Positions 1 through 10,887 of a DNA stretch of 64,000 nucleotides are shown in pieces. This DNA comes from Hippasteria phrygiana (lineage: Eukaryota > Echinodermata > Asteroidea > Valvatida > Goniasteridae): contig JAZGUH010000525.1 in NCBI GenBank assembly GCA_037893225.1, forward strand, positions 310,001 to 374,000, given 5' to 3'. How positions within the stretch are numbered: position 1 is the stretch's first letter; each line of letters starts with the position of its first letter. The position numbers and the translations under genes are program-made. The notes below the pieces were generated by a model. That model was not told the origin of the DNA, made no database searches, and saw nothing but the letters and a program-made list of their open reading frames with translations.

Positions 1-128
1 CCAGGGAATTTGACAGGCATGGAGCAATAAATAGAAGGTAATATGCACACAGATGTTGGCCGGAAAGAAAATAAACATTGCGAGGTTTGAATTTTCTCCA
101 CAAGTTTTAACTCTAAGAAGCCGCCGAT

Positions 129-165
129 AATTGCAACATGTAGCGCCAGATCTAAGCTATCCATA
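129..165. other. Near-invariant core of the monomer (shown in the first copy)
   Basis: Positions about 130-165 read essentially the same in every monomer I inspected. The only exceptions noted are single bases at 27281 and 30279. The block includes GCAACATGTAGCGCC and AGATCTAAGC. Most type-defining changes fall at 31-66 and 93-129, outside it. A protein-binding role is possible but is not shown. Confidence 0.6.
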
Positions 166-170
166 CATGT
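136..170. other. Palindrome trio ACATGT / AGATCT / ACATGT
   Basis: Three 6-base palindromes lie at 136-141, 148-153 and 165-170 of the monomer. The two ACATGT copies are 29 bases apart. D-type monomers break the third one (ATATGT). A, C, D, D' and K monomers gain another ACATGT at about 41-46. Confidence 0.7.
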
Positions 171-195
171 CAAAATTACTGAATTTGGTTGATAT

Positions 196-211
196 TTCAT
201 GCAATTATGAA
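196..211. other. Short dyad TTCAT-GCAATT-ATGAA
   Basis: Five-base perfect arms flank a six-base centre. It is conserved in nearly all monomers. Exceptions I saw are TATTCCATGC at 6915 and 37984 and TATTTGATGC at 40536. Confidence 0.65.
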
Positions 212-232
212 TGAGTAAAGCAAGTCCATACC

Positions 233-464
233 CCAGGGAATTTGACAGGCATGGAGCAATATATAAGAGGTAATCTGCACACAGATGGTGGCCGGGAAGA
301 AAATAAACATTGCGAGGTTTGAATTTTCTCCACAAGTGTTAACTCTAAGAAGCCGCCGATAATTGCAACATGTAGCGCCAGATCTAAGCTATCCATATAT
401 GTCAAAATTACTGTATTTGGTTGATATTTCATGCAATTATGAATGAGTAAAGCAAGTCCATACC
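233..464. repeat. Monomer type H (flank-specific)
   Basis: H carries AATATATAAGAGG at 26-38, ATCTGCAC at 41-48, GGTGG at 55-59, G at 64, G at 106 and T at 182. I find it at 233, 2318, 3013, 5098 and 8804, then not again until 51237, 52628, 55406, 56797 and 59807. A variant H' with GCATGTAGCA is at 62355 and 63746. It is therefore confined to the outer ~10 kb on the left and ~13 kb on the right. The first copy uniquely has ATATGT instead of ACATGT at 165-170. Confidence 0.93.
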
Positions 465-696
465 CCAGGGAATTTGACAGGCATGGAGCAATAAATAGAA
501 GGTAATATGCACACAGATGTTGGCCGGAAAGAAAATAAACATTGCGAGGTTTGAATTTTCTCCACAAGTTTTAACTCTAAGAAGCCGCCGATAATTGCAA
601 CATGTAGCGCCAGATCTAAGCTATCCATACATGTCAAAATTACTGAATTTGGTTGATATTTCATGCAATTATGAATGAGTAAAGCAAGTCCATACC

Positions 697-928
697 CTAG
701 GGAATTTGACAGGCATGGAGCAATAAATAGACGGTAACATGTACACAGATGTTGGCCGGAAAGAAAATAAACATTGCGAGGTTTGAATGTTCTCCACAAG
801 TTTTAACTCTAAGAAGCCGCCGATAATTGCAACATGTAGCGCCAGATCTAAGCTATCCATACATGTCAAAATTACTGAATTTGGTTGATATTTCATGCAA
901 TTATGAATGAGTAAAGCAAGTCCATACA
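697..928. repeat. Monomer type C (subtype C1)
   Basis: C is defined by CTAGGG at 1-6 with a normal preceding GTCCATA, AGACGG at 33-38, ACATGTAC at 41-48 and AATGTTCTCC at 90-99 (T93 to G). This copy is subtype C1 with G at position 16 (GACAGGCATGG), also seen near 3477, 7183, 33381, 50310, 54479 and 58648. Core copies have T at 16 instead. A further derivative, C*, has CTACGG at 1-6. Confidence 0.92.
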
Positions 929-1160
929 CCAGGGAATTTGACATGCATGGAGCAATAAATCGACGGTAACATGTACACAGATGTTGGCCGGAAAGAAAAT
1001 AAACATTGCGAGGTTTGAATTTTATCCACAAGTTTTAACTCTAGGAAGCCGCCAATGATTGCAACATGTAGCGCCAGATCTAAGCTATCCATATATGTCA
1101 AAATTACTGTATTTGGTTGATATTTCATGCAATTATGAATGAGTAGAGCAAGTCCATACC
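929..1160. repeat. Monomer type D (most divergent type)
   Basis: D differs from B at about 13 sites: A at the base before the start (CACCAGGG), T16, ATCGACGG at 31-38, ACATGTAC at 41-48, TTTTATCC at 92-99, CTAGGAAG at 113-120, AATGATT from 126, ATATGT at 165-170, T182 and G218. The right-hand states (96 to 218) usually travel together. Core copies also have ATTGGGAGG (C81 to G), while flank copies keep ATTGCGAGG. D is always followed by E in intact cassettes. Confidence 0.93.
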
Positions 1161-1392
1161 CCAGGGAATTTGACAGGCATGGAGCAATAAATAGAAGGTA
1201 ATGTGCACACAGATGTTGGCCGGAAAGAAAATAAACATTGCGAGGTTTGAATTTTCTCCACAAGTGTTAACTCTAAGAAGCCGCCGATAATTGCAACATG
1301 TAGCGCCAGATCTAAGCTATCCATACATGTCAAAATTACTGAATTTGGTTGATATTTCATGCAATTATGAATGAGTAAAGCAAGTCCATACA
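1161..1392. repeat. Monomer type E
   Basis: E is nearly B: it differs by ATGTGCAC at 41-48 (A43 to G, creating GTGCAC) and G106 (GTGTTAACTC, creating GTTAAC). It follows D, D', D'', K, AD or CD. Its 3' end marks what comes next. If A follows, one C at 226/227 is deleted (GTCATACC). If F follows, G181 is T (CTTAATTT). Eight E copies also carry a 2-bp deletion near 113-117: those starting near 1625, 4405, 5794, 8111, 9500, 53325, 57494 and 60503. Confidence 0.92.
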
Positions 1393-1624
1393 CCAGGGAA
1401 TTTGACATGCATGGAGCAATAAATAGACGGTAACATGTACACAGATGTTGGCCGGAAAGAAAATAAACATTGCGAGGTTTGAATTTTCTCCACAAGTTTT
1501 AACTCTAGGAAGCCGCCAATGATTGCAACATGTAGCGCCAGATCTAAGCTATCCATACATGTCAAAATTACTGTATTTGGTTGATATTTCATGCAATTAT
1601 GAATGAGTAGAGCAAGTCCATACC
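1393..1624. repeat. Monomer type D'' (D with C at 96)
   Basis: This monomer has the D left edge (CACCAGGG, T16) with AGACGG, then TTTTCTCC rather than TTTTATCC at 92-99, followed by the D right half (CTAGGAAG, AATGATT, T182, G218) but ACATGT at 165-170. The same form occurs at 4173 and 7879, each time between two E monomers in the left flank. Elsewhere the equivalent slot is taken by D' with A at 96. Confidence 0.88.
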
Positions 1625-1853
1625 CCAGGGAATTTGACAGGCATGGAGCAATAAATAGAAGGTAATGTGCACACAGATGTTGGCCGGAAAGAAAATAAAC
1701 ATTGCGAGGTTTGAATTTTCTCCACAAGTGTTAACTCTGAAGCCGCCGATAATTGCAACATGTAGCGCCAGATCTAAGCTATCCATACATGTCAAAATTA
1801 CTGAATTTGGTTGATATTTCATGCAATTATGAATGAGTAAAGCAAGTCATACC

Positions 1854-2085
1854 CTAGGGAATTTGACATGCATGGAGCAATAAATAGACGGTAACATGTA
1901 CACAGATGTTGGCCGGGAAGAAAATAAACATTGCGAGGTTTGAATTTTCTCCACAAGTGTTAATTCTAAGAAGCCGCCGATAATTGCAACATGTAGCGCC
2001 AGATCTAAGCTATCCATACATGTCAAAATTACTGAATTTGGTTGATATTTCATGCAATTATGAATGAGTAAAGCAAGTCCATACC
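1854..2085. repeat. Monomer type A
   Basis: A has CTAGGG at 1-6, T16, AGACGG at 33-38, ACATGTAC at 41-48, G64 (CCGGGAAG) and GTGTTAATTC at 104-113 (G106 and T111). It is always preceded by the 1-bp deletion at 226/227 of the previous monomer, so GTCATACCCTAGGG is its joint signature. That signature, including AD recombinants, occurs 37 times in the window and marks the start of most HOR units. Confidence 0.94.
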
Positions 2086-3244
2086 CCAGGGAATTTGACA
2101 GGCATGGAGCAATAAATAGAAGGTAATATGCACACAGATGTTGGCCGGAAAGAAAATAAACATTGCGAGGTTTGAATTTTCTCCACAAGTTTTAACTCTA
2201 AGAAGCCGCCGATAATTGCAACATGTAGCGCCAGATCTAAGCTATCCATACATGTCAAAATTACTGAATTTGGTTGATATTTCATGCAATTATGAATGAG
2301 TAAAGCAAGTCCATACCCCAGGGAATTTGACAGGCATGGAGCAATATATAAGAGGTAATCTGCACACAGATGGTGGCCGGGAAGAAAATAAACATTGCGA
2401 GGTTTGAATTTTCTCCACAAGTGTTAACTCTAAGAAGCCGCCGATAATTGCAACATGTAGCGCCAGATCTAAGCTATCCATACATGTCAAAATTACTGTA
2501 TTTGGTTGATATTTCATGCAATTATGAATGAGTAAAGCAAGTCATACCCTAGGGAATTTGACATGCATGGAGCAATAAATAGACGGTAACATGTACACAG
2601 ATGTTGGCCGGGAAGAAAATAAACATTGCGAGGTTTGAATTTTCTCCACAAGTGTTAATTCTAAGAAGCCGCCGATAATTGCAACATGTAGCGCCAGATC
2701 TAAGCTATCCATACATGTCAAAATTACTGAATTTGGTTGATATTTCATGCAATTATGAATGAGTAAAGCAAGTCCATACCCCAGGGAATTTGACAGGCAT
2801 GGAGCAATAAATAGAAGGTAATATGCACACAGATGTTGGCCGGAAAGAAAATAAACATTGCGAGGTTTGAATTTTCTCCACAAGTTTTAACTCTAAGAAG
2901 CCGCCGATAATTGCAACATGTAGCGCCAGATCTAAGCTATCCATACATGTCAAAATTACTGAATTTGGTTGATATTTCATGCAATTATGAATGAGTAAAG
3001 CAAGTCCATACCCCAGGGAATTTGACAGGCATGGAGCAATATATAAGAGGTAATCTGCACACAGATGGTGGCCGGGAAGAAAATAAACATTGCGAGGTTT
3101 GAATTTTCTCCACAAGTGTTAACTCTAAGAAGCCGCCGATAATTGCAACATGTAGCGCCAGATCTAAGCTATCCATACATGTCAAAATTACTGTATTTGG
3201 TTGATATTTCATGCAATTATGAATGAGTAAAGCAAGTCCATACC
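1854..3244. repeat. Trimer A-B-H duplicated in tandem (695 + 696 bp)
   Basis: The order A-B-H occurs at 1854-2548 and again at 2549-3244. The one-base length difference arises because the first unit ends with the GTCATA deletion before the second A, while the second is followed by a B with intact GTCCATA. Confidence 0.92.
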
Positions 3245-6200
3245 CCAGGGAATTTGACAGGCATGGAGCAATAAATAGAAGGTAATATGCACACAGATGT
3301 TGGCCGGAAAGAAAATAAACATTGCGAGGTTTGAATTTTCTCCACAAGTTTTAACTCTAAGAAGCCGCCGATAATTGCAACATGTAGCGCCAGATCTAAG
3401 CTATCCATACATGTCAAAATTACTGAATTTGGTTGATATTTCATGCAATTATGAATGAGTAAAGCAAGTCCATACCCTAGGGAATTTGACAGGCATGGAG
3501 CAATAAATAGACGGTAACATGTACACAGATGTTGGCCGGAAAGAAAATAAACATTGCGAGGTTTGAATGTTCTCCACAAGTTTTAACTCTAAGAAGCCGC
3601 CGATAATTGCAACATGTAGCGCCAGATCTAAGCTATCCATACATGTCAAAATTACTGAATTTGGTTGATATTTCATGCAATTATGAATGAGTAAAGCAAG
3701 TCCATACACCAGGGAATTTGACATGCATGGAGCAATAAATCGACGGTAACATGTACACAGATGTTGGCCGGAAAGAAAATAAACATTGCGAGGTTTGAAT
3801 TTTATCCACAAGTTTTAACTCTAGGAAGCCGCCAATGATTGCAACATGTAGCGCCAGATCTAAGCTATCCATATATGTCAAAATTACTGTATTTGGTTGA
3901 TATTTCATGCAATTATGAATGAGTAGAGCAAGTCCATACCCCAGGGAATTTGACAGGCATGGAGCAATAAATAGAAGGTAATGTGCACACAGATGTTGGC
4001 CGGAAAGAAAATAAACATTGCGAGGTTTGAATTTTCTCCACAAGTGTTAACTCTAAGAAGCCGCCGATAATTGCAACATGTAGCGCCAGATCTAAGCTAT
4101 CCATACATGTCAAAATTACTGAATTTGGTTGATATTTCATGCAATTATGAATGAGTAAAGCAAGTCCATACACCAGGGAATTTGACATGCATGGAGCAAT
4201 AAATAGACGGTAACATGTACACAGATGTTGGCCGGAAAGAAAATAAACATTGCGAGGTTTGAATTTTCTCCACAAGTTTTAACTCTAGGAAGCCGCCAAT
4301 GATTGCAACATGTAGCGCCAGATCTAAGCTATCCATACATGTCAAAATTACTGTATTTGGTTGATATTTCATGCAATTATGAATGAGTAGAGCAAGTCCA
4401 TACCCCAGGGAATTTGACAGGCATGGAGCAATAAATAGAAGGTAATGTGCACACAGATGTTGGCCGGAAAGAAAATAAACATTGCGAGGTTTGAATTTTC
4501 TCCACAAGTGTTAACTCAGAAGCCGCCGATAATTGCAACATGTAGCGCCAGATCTAAGCTATCCATACATGTCAAAATTACTGAATTTGGTTGATATTTC
4601 ATGCAATTATGAATGAGTAAAGCAAGTCATACCCTAGGGAATTTGACATGCATGGAGCAATAAATAGACGGTAACATGTACACAGATGTTGGCCGGGAAG
4701 AAAATAAACATTGCGAGGTTTGAATTTTCTCCACAAGTGTTAATTCTAAGAAGCCGCCGATAATTGCAACATGTAGCGCCAGATCTAAGCTATCCATACA
4801 TGTCAAAATTACTGAATTTGGTTGATATTTCATGCAATTATGAATGAGTAAAGCAAGTCCATACCCCAGGGAATTTGACAGGCATGGAGCAATAAATAGA
4901 AGGTAATATGCACACAGATGTTGGCCGGAAAGAAAATAAACATTGCGAGGTTTGAATTTTCTCCACAAGTTTTAACTCTAAGAAGCCGCCGATAATTGCA
5001 ACATGTAGCGCCAGATCTAAGCTATCCATACATGTCAAAATTACTGAATTTGGTTGATATTTCATGCAATTATGAATGAGTAAAGCAAGTCCATACCCCA
5101 GGGAATTTGACAGGCATGGAGCAATATATAAGAGGTAATCTGCACACAGATGGTGGCCGGGAAGAAAATAAAAATTGCGAGGTTTGAATTTTCTCCACAA
5201 GTGTTAACTCTAAGAAGCCGCCGATAATTGCAACATGTAGCGCCAGATCTAAGCTATCCATACATGTCAAAATTACTGTATTTGGTTGATATTTCATGCA
5301 ATTATGAATGAGTAAAGCAAGTCCATACCCCAGGGAATTTGACAGGCATGGAGCAATAAATAGAAGGTAATATGCACACAGATGTTGGCCGGAAAGAAAA
5401 TAAACATTGCGAGGTTTGAATGTTCTCCACAAGTTTTAACTCTAAGAAGCCGCCGATAATTGCAACATGTAGCGCCAGATCTAAGCTATCCATACATGTC
5501 AAAATTACTGAATTTGGTTGATATTTCATGCAATTATGAATGAGTAAAGCAAGTCCATACACCAGGGAATTTGACATGCATGGAGCAATAAATAGACGGT
5601 AACATGTACACAGATGTTGGCCGGAAAGAAAATAAACATTGCGAGGTTTGAATTTTATCCACAAGTTTTAACTCTAGGAAGCCGCCAATGATTGCAACAT
5701 GTAGCGCCAGATCTAAGCTATCCATACATGTCAAAATTACTGTATTTGGTTGATATTTCATGCAATTATGAATGAGTAGAGCAAGTCCATACCCCAGGGA
5801 ATTTGACAGGCATGGAGCAATAAATAGAAGGTAATGTGCACACAGATGTTGGCCGGAAAGAAAATAAACATTGCGAGGTTTGAATTTTCTCCACAAGTGT
5901 TAACTCAGAAGCCGCCGATAATTGCAACATGTAGCGCCAGATCTAAGCTATCCATACATGTCAAAATTACTGAATTTGGTTGATATTTCATGCAATTATG
6001 AATGAGTAAAGCAAGTCATACCCTAGGGAATTTGACATGCATGGAGCAATAAATAGACGGTAACATGTACACAGATGTTGGCCGGGAAGAAAATAAACAT
6101 TGCGAGGTTTGAATTTTCTCCACAAGTTTTAACTCTAAGAAGCCGCCGATAATTGCAACATGTAGCGCCAGATCTAAGCTATCCATACATGTCAAAATTA

Positions 6201-6950
6201 CTGTATTTGGTTGATATTTCATGCAATTATGAATAAGTAGAGCAAGTCCATACCCCAGGGAATTTGACAGGCATGGAGCAATAAATAGAAGGTAATATGC
6301 ACACAGATGTTGGCCGGAAAGAAAATAAACATTGCGAGGTTTGAATGTTCTCCACAAGTTTTAACTCTAAGAAGCCGCCGATAATTGCAACATGTAGCGC
6401 CAGATCTAAGCTATCCATACATGTCAAAATTACTGAATTTGGTTGATATTTCATGCAATTATGAATGAGTAAAGCAAGTCCATACACCAGGGAATTTGAC
6501 ATGCATGGAGCAATAAATAGACGGTAACATGTACACAGATGTTGGCCGGAAAGAAAATAAACATTGCGAGGTTTGAATTTTATCCACAAGTTTTAACTCT
6601 AGGAAGCCGCCAATGATTGCAACATGTAGCGCCAGATCTAAGCTATCCATACATGTCAAAATTACTGTATTTGGTTGATATTTCATGCAATTATGAATGA
6701 GTAGAGCAAGTCCATACCCGAGGGAATTTGACAGGCATGGAGCAATAAATAGAAGGTAATGTGCACACAGATGTTGGCCGGAAAGAAAATAAACATTGCG
6801 AGGTTTGAATTTTCTCCACAAGTGTTAACTCTAAGAAGCCGCCGATAATTGCAACATGTAGCGCCAGATCTAAGCTATCCATACATGTCAAAATTACTGA
6901 ATTTGGTTGATATTCCATGCAATTATGAATGTGTAAAGCAAGTCCATACC
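3245..6950. repeat. Left-flank 16-mer HOR, first copy (3706 bp)
   Basis: Order: B-C1-D-E-D''-E, A-B-H-Bc-D'-E, A/B* hybrid, Bc, D', E. Its length is 16 x 232 minus 6 bases (two 2-bp and two 1-bp deletions). The next copy, at 6951-10887, has the same order except that the single A/B* hybrid (6023-6254) is replaced by two monomers, A and B*. The last E carries the rare CCGAGGG start. Confidence 0.9.
5330..5561. repeat. Recombinant monomer Bc (B left, C right)
   Basis: States at 2, 16, 36, 42 and 46 are those of B. At 93 it has the C-type G (AATGTTCTCC), followed by C-type right-hand states. The switch lies between positions 46 and 93. Bc takes the place of C before D or D' in both flanks: 5330, 6255, 9036, 10193, 51469, 52860, 55638, 57029, 60039, with related copies at 62123 and 63514. 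Confidence 0.88.
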
Positions 6951-9900
6951 CCAGGGAATTTGACAGGCATGGAGCAATAAATAGAAGGTAATATGCACAC
7001 AGATGTTGGCCGGAAAGAAAATAAACATTGCGAGGTTTGAATTTTCTCCACAAGTTTTAACTCTAAGAAGCCGCCGATAATTGCAACATGTAGCGCCAGA
7101 TCTAAGCTATCCATACATGTCAAAATTACTGAATTTGGTTGATATTTCATGCAATTATGAATGAGTAAAGCAAGTCCATACCCTAGGGAATTTGACAGGC
7201 ATGGAGCAATAAATAGACGGTAACATGTACACAGATGTTGGCCGGAAAGAAAATAAACATTGCGAGGTTTGAATGTTCTCCACAAGTTTTAACTCTAAGA
7301 AGCCGCCGATAATTGCAACATGTAGCGCCAGATCTAAGCTATCCATACATGTCAAAATTACTGAATTTGGTTGATATTTCATGCAATTATGAATGAGTAA
7401 AGCAAGTCCATACACCAGGGAATTTGACATGCATGGAGCAATAAATCGACGGTAACATGTACACAGATGTTGGCCGGAAAGAAAATAAACATTGCGAGGT
7501 TTGAATTTTATCCACAAGTTTTAACTCTAGGAAGCCGCCAATGATTGCAACATGTAGCGCCAGATCTAAGCTATCCATATATGTCAAAATTACTGTATTT
7601 GGTTGATATTTCATGCAATTATGAATGAGTAGAGCAAGTCCATACCCCAGGGAATTTGACAGGCATGGAGCAATAAATAGAAGGTAATGTGCACACAGAT
7701 GTTGGCCGGAAAGAAAATAAACATTGCGAGGTTTGAATTTTCTCCACAAGTGTTAACTCTAAGAAGCCGCCGATAATTGCAACATGTAGCGCCAGATCTA
7801 AGCTATCCATACATGTCAAAATTACTGAATTTGGTTGATATTTCATGCAATTATGAATGAGTAAAGCAAGTCCATACACCAGGGAATTTGACATGCATGG
7901 AGCAATAAATAGACGGTAACATGTACACAGATGTTGGCCGGAAAGAAAATAAACATTGCGAGGTTTGAATTTTCTCCACAAGTTTTAACTCTAGGAAGCC
8001 GCCAATGATTGCAACATGTAGCGCCAGATCTAAGCTATCCATACATGTCAAAATTACTGTATTTGGTTGATATTTCATGCAATTATGAATGAGTAGAGCA
8101 AGTCCATACCCCAGGGAATTTGACAGGCATGGAGCAATAAATAGAAGGTAATGTGCACACAGATGTTGGCCGGAAAGAAAATAAACATTGCGAGGTTTGA
8201 ATTTTCTCCACAAGTGTTAACTCAGAAGCCGCCGATAATTGCAACATGTAGCGCCAGATCTAAGCTATCCATACATGTCAAAATTACTGAATTTGGTTGA
8301 TATTTCATGCAATTATGAATGAGTAAAGCAAGTCATACCCTAGGGAATTTGACATGCATGGAGCAATAAATAGACGGTAACATGTACACAGATGTTGGCC
8401 GGGAAGAAAATAAACATTGCGAGGTTTGAATTTTCTCCACAAGTGTTAATTCTAAGAAGCCGCCGATAATTGCAACATGTAGCGCCAGATCTAAGCTATC
8501 CATACATGTCAAAATTACTGAATTTGGTTGATATTTCATGCAATTATGAATGAGTAAAGCAAGTCCATACCCCAGGGAATTTGACAGGCATGGAGCAATA
8601 AATAGAAGGTAATATGCACACAGATGTTGGCCGGAAAGAAAATAAACATTGCGAGGTTTGAATTTTCTCCACAAGTTTTAACTCTAAGAAGCCGCCGATA
8701 ATTGCAACATGTAGCGCCAGATCTAAGCTATCCATACATGTCAAAATTACTGAATTTGGTTGATATTTCATGCAATTATGAATGAGTAAAGCAAGTCCAT
8801 ACCCCAGGGAATTTGACAGGCATGGAGCAATATATAAGAGGTAATCTGCACACAGATGGTGGCCGGGAAGAAAATAAACATTGCGAGGTTTGAATTTTCT
8901 CCACAAGTGTTAACTCTAAGAAGCCGCCGATAATTGCAACATGTAGCGCCAGATCTAAGCTATCCATACATGTCAAAATTACTGTATTTGGTTGATATTT
9001 CATGCAATTATGAATGAGTAAAGCAAGTCCATACCCCAGGGAATTTGACAGGCATGGAGCAATAAATAGAAGGTAATATGCACACAGATGTTGGCCGGAA
9101 AGAAAATAAACATTGCGAGGTTTGAATGTTCTCCACAAGTTTTAACTCTAAGAAGCCGCCGATAATTGCAACATGTAGCGCCAGATCTAAGCTATCCATA
9201 CATGTCAAAATTACTGAATTTGGTTGATATTTCATGCAATTATGAATGAGTAAAGCAAGTCCATACACCAGGGAATTTGACATGCATGGAGCAATAAATA
9301 GACGGTAACATGTACACAGATGTTGGCCGGAAAGAAAATAAACATTGCGAGGTTTGAATTTTATCCACAAGTTTTAACTCTAGGAAGCCGCCAATGATTG
9401 CAACATGTAGCGCCAGATCTAAGCTATCCATACATGTCAAAATTACTGTATTTGGTTGATATTTCATGCAATTATGAATGAGTAGAGCAAGTCCATACCC
9501 CAGGGAATTTGACAGGCATGGAGCAATAAATAGAAGGTAATGTGCACACAGATGTTGGCCGGAAAGAAAATAAACATTGCGAGGTTTGAATTTTCTCCAC
9601 AAGTGTTAACTCAGAAGCCGCCGATAATTGCAACATGTAGCGCCAGATCTAAGCTATCCATACATGTCAAAATTACTGAATTTGGTTGATATTTCATGCA
9701 ATTATGAATGAGTAAAGCAAGTCATACCCTAGGGAATTTGACATGCATGGAGCAATAAATAGACGGTAACATGTACACAGATGTTGGCCGGGAAGAAAAT
9801 AAACATTGCGAGGTTTGAATTTTCTCCACAAGTGTTAATTCTAAGAAGCCGCCGATAATTGCAACATGTAGCGCCAGATCTAAGCTATCCATACATGTCA

Positions 9901-10887
9901 AAATTACTGAATTTGGTTGATATTTCATGCAATTATGAATGAGTAAAGCAAGTCCATACCCCAGGGAATTTGACAGGCATGGAGCAATAAATAGAAGGTA
10001 ATATGCACACAGATGTTGGCCGGGAAGAAAATAAACATTGCGAGGTTTGAATTTTCTCCACAAGTTTTAACTCTAAGAAGCCGCCGATAATTGCAACATG
10101 TAGCGCCAGATCTAAGCTATCCATACATGTCAAAATTACTGTATTTGGTTGATATTTCATGCAATTATGAATAAGTAGAGCAAGTCCATACCCCAGGGAA
10201 TTTGACAGGCATGGAGCAATAAATAGAAGGTAATATGCACACAGATGTTGGCCGGAAAGAAAATAAACATTGCGAGGTTTGAATGTTCTCCACAAGTTTT
10301 AACTCTAAGAAGCCGCCGATAATTGCAACATGTAGCGCCAGATCTAAGCTATCCATACATGTCAAAATTACTGAATTTGGTTGATATTTCATGCAATTAT
10401 GAATGAGTAAAGCAAGTCCATACACCAGGGAATTTGACATGCATGGAGCAATAAATAGACGGTAACATGTACACAGATGTTGGCCGGAAAGAAAATAAAC
10501 ATTGCGAGGTTTGAATTTTATCCACAAGTTTTAACTCTAGGAAGCCGCCAATGATTGCAACATGTAGCGCCAGATCTAAGCTATCCATACATGTCAAAAT
10601 TACTGTATTTGGTTGATATTTCATGCAATTATGAATGAGTAGAGCAAGTCCATACCCGAGGGAATTTGACAGGCATGGAGCAATAAATAGAAGGTAATGT
10701 GCACACAGATGTTGGCCGGAAAGAAAATAAACATTGCGAGGTTTGAATTTTCTCCACAAGTGTTAACTCTAAGAAGCCGCCGATAATTGCAACATGTAGC
10801 GCCAGATCTAAGCTATCCATACATGTCAAAATTACTGAATTTGGTTGATATTTCATGCAATTATGAATGAGTAAAGCAAGTCATACC
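6951..10887. repeat. Left-flank HOR, second copy with one extra monomer (17-mer, 3937 bp)
   Basis: Order: B-C1-D-E-D''-E, A-B-H-Bc-D'-E, A, B*, Bc, D', E. B* (9961) is B with CCGGGAAG, T182 and the rare GAATAAGTAGAG. That rare form also appears in the hybrid near 6234 in the first copy. The terminal E again has CCGAGGG (near 10657). Length is 17 x 232 minus 7 bases. Confidence 0.9.

Larger units (their letters stand above)
1..232. repeat. Monomer type B (reference monomer)
   Basis: Used here as the coordinate reference for positions 1-232. Diagnostic states are C at 2, G at 16, AGAAGG at 33-38, ATATGCAC at 41-48, GTTGG at 55-59, A at 64, TTTTCTCC at 92-99, GTTTTAACTC at 104-113, A at 116, GATAATT from 126, ACATGT at 165-170, GAATTT from 181 and GTAAAG at 215-220. 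B is the most widespread type, found in flanks and core. It precedes C in the pentamer and octamer, and H in the flanks. Confidence 0.95.
1..5329. repeat. Left-flank HOR: 11 monomers repeated at an offset of 2780 bp
   Basis: Monomer order 1-2548 is B-H-B-C1-D-E-D''-E-A-B-H. After one A (2549-2780) the same eleven types recur at 2781-5329. Differences noticed: CATATATG in the first H against CATACATG in the later one, a differently written 2-bp deletion in the terminal E (CTCTGAAG against CTCAGAAG), and AAAAATTGC in place of AAACATTGC near 5171 in the last H. Confidence 0.9.

Noticed and set aside
53..70. CENP-B box
   Set aside because: The GGCCGG region superficially recalls it, but the required NTTCGNNNNANNCGGGN pattern is absent on both strands in the monomer types I read.
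84..94. Pol III B-box-like GGTTTGAATTT (tRNA or SINE origin)
   Set aside because: It matches 8 of 11 bases of GGTTCGAATCC but lacks the key C residues. The nearest A-box-like TGGCCGGAAAG, about 28 bases upstream, is imperfect and closer than usual. No tRNA fold or SINE tail is seen.
233..464. TATA-like AATATATAAGAGG in type H as a promoter
   Set aside because: It is AT-rich by three substitutions from AATAAATAGAAGG, with no coding or RNA unit attached. Transcription of satellites occurs, but nothing here shows it.
205..567. Open frames of about 113-120 codons on the minus strand, recurring every 232 bp (for example 567 down to 205)
   Set aside because: They begin with TTG, not ATG, end at the same TAA at monomer position 205, and overlap each other because 232 is not a multiple of 3. 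One monomer is read in two frames by neighbouring copies. Substitutions and 1-2 bp deletions fall without regard to frame. They are by-products of the repeat, so no CDS is called.
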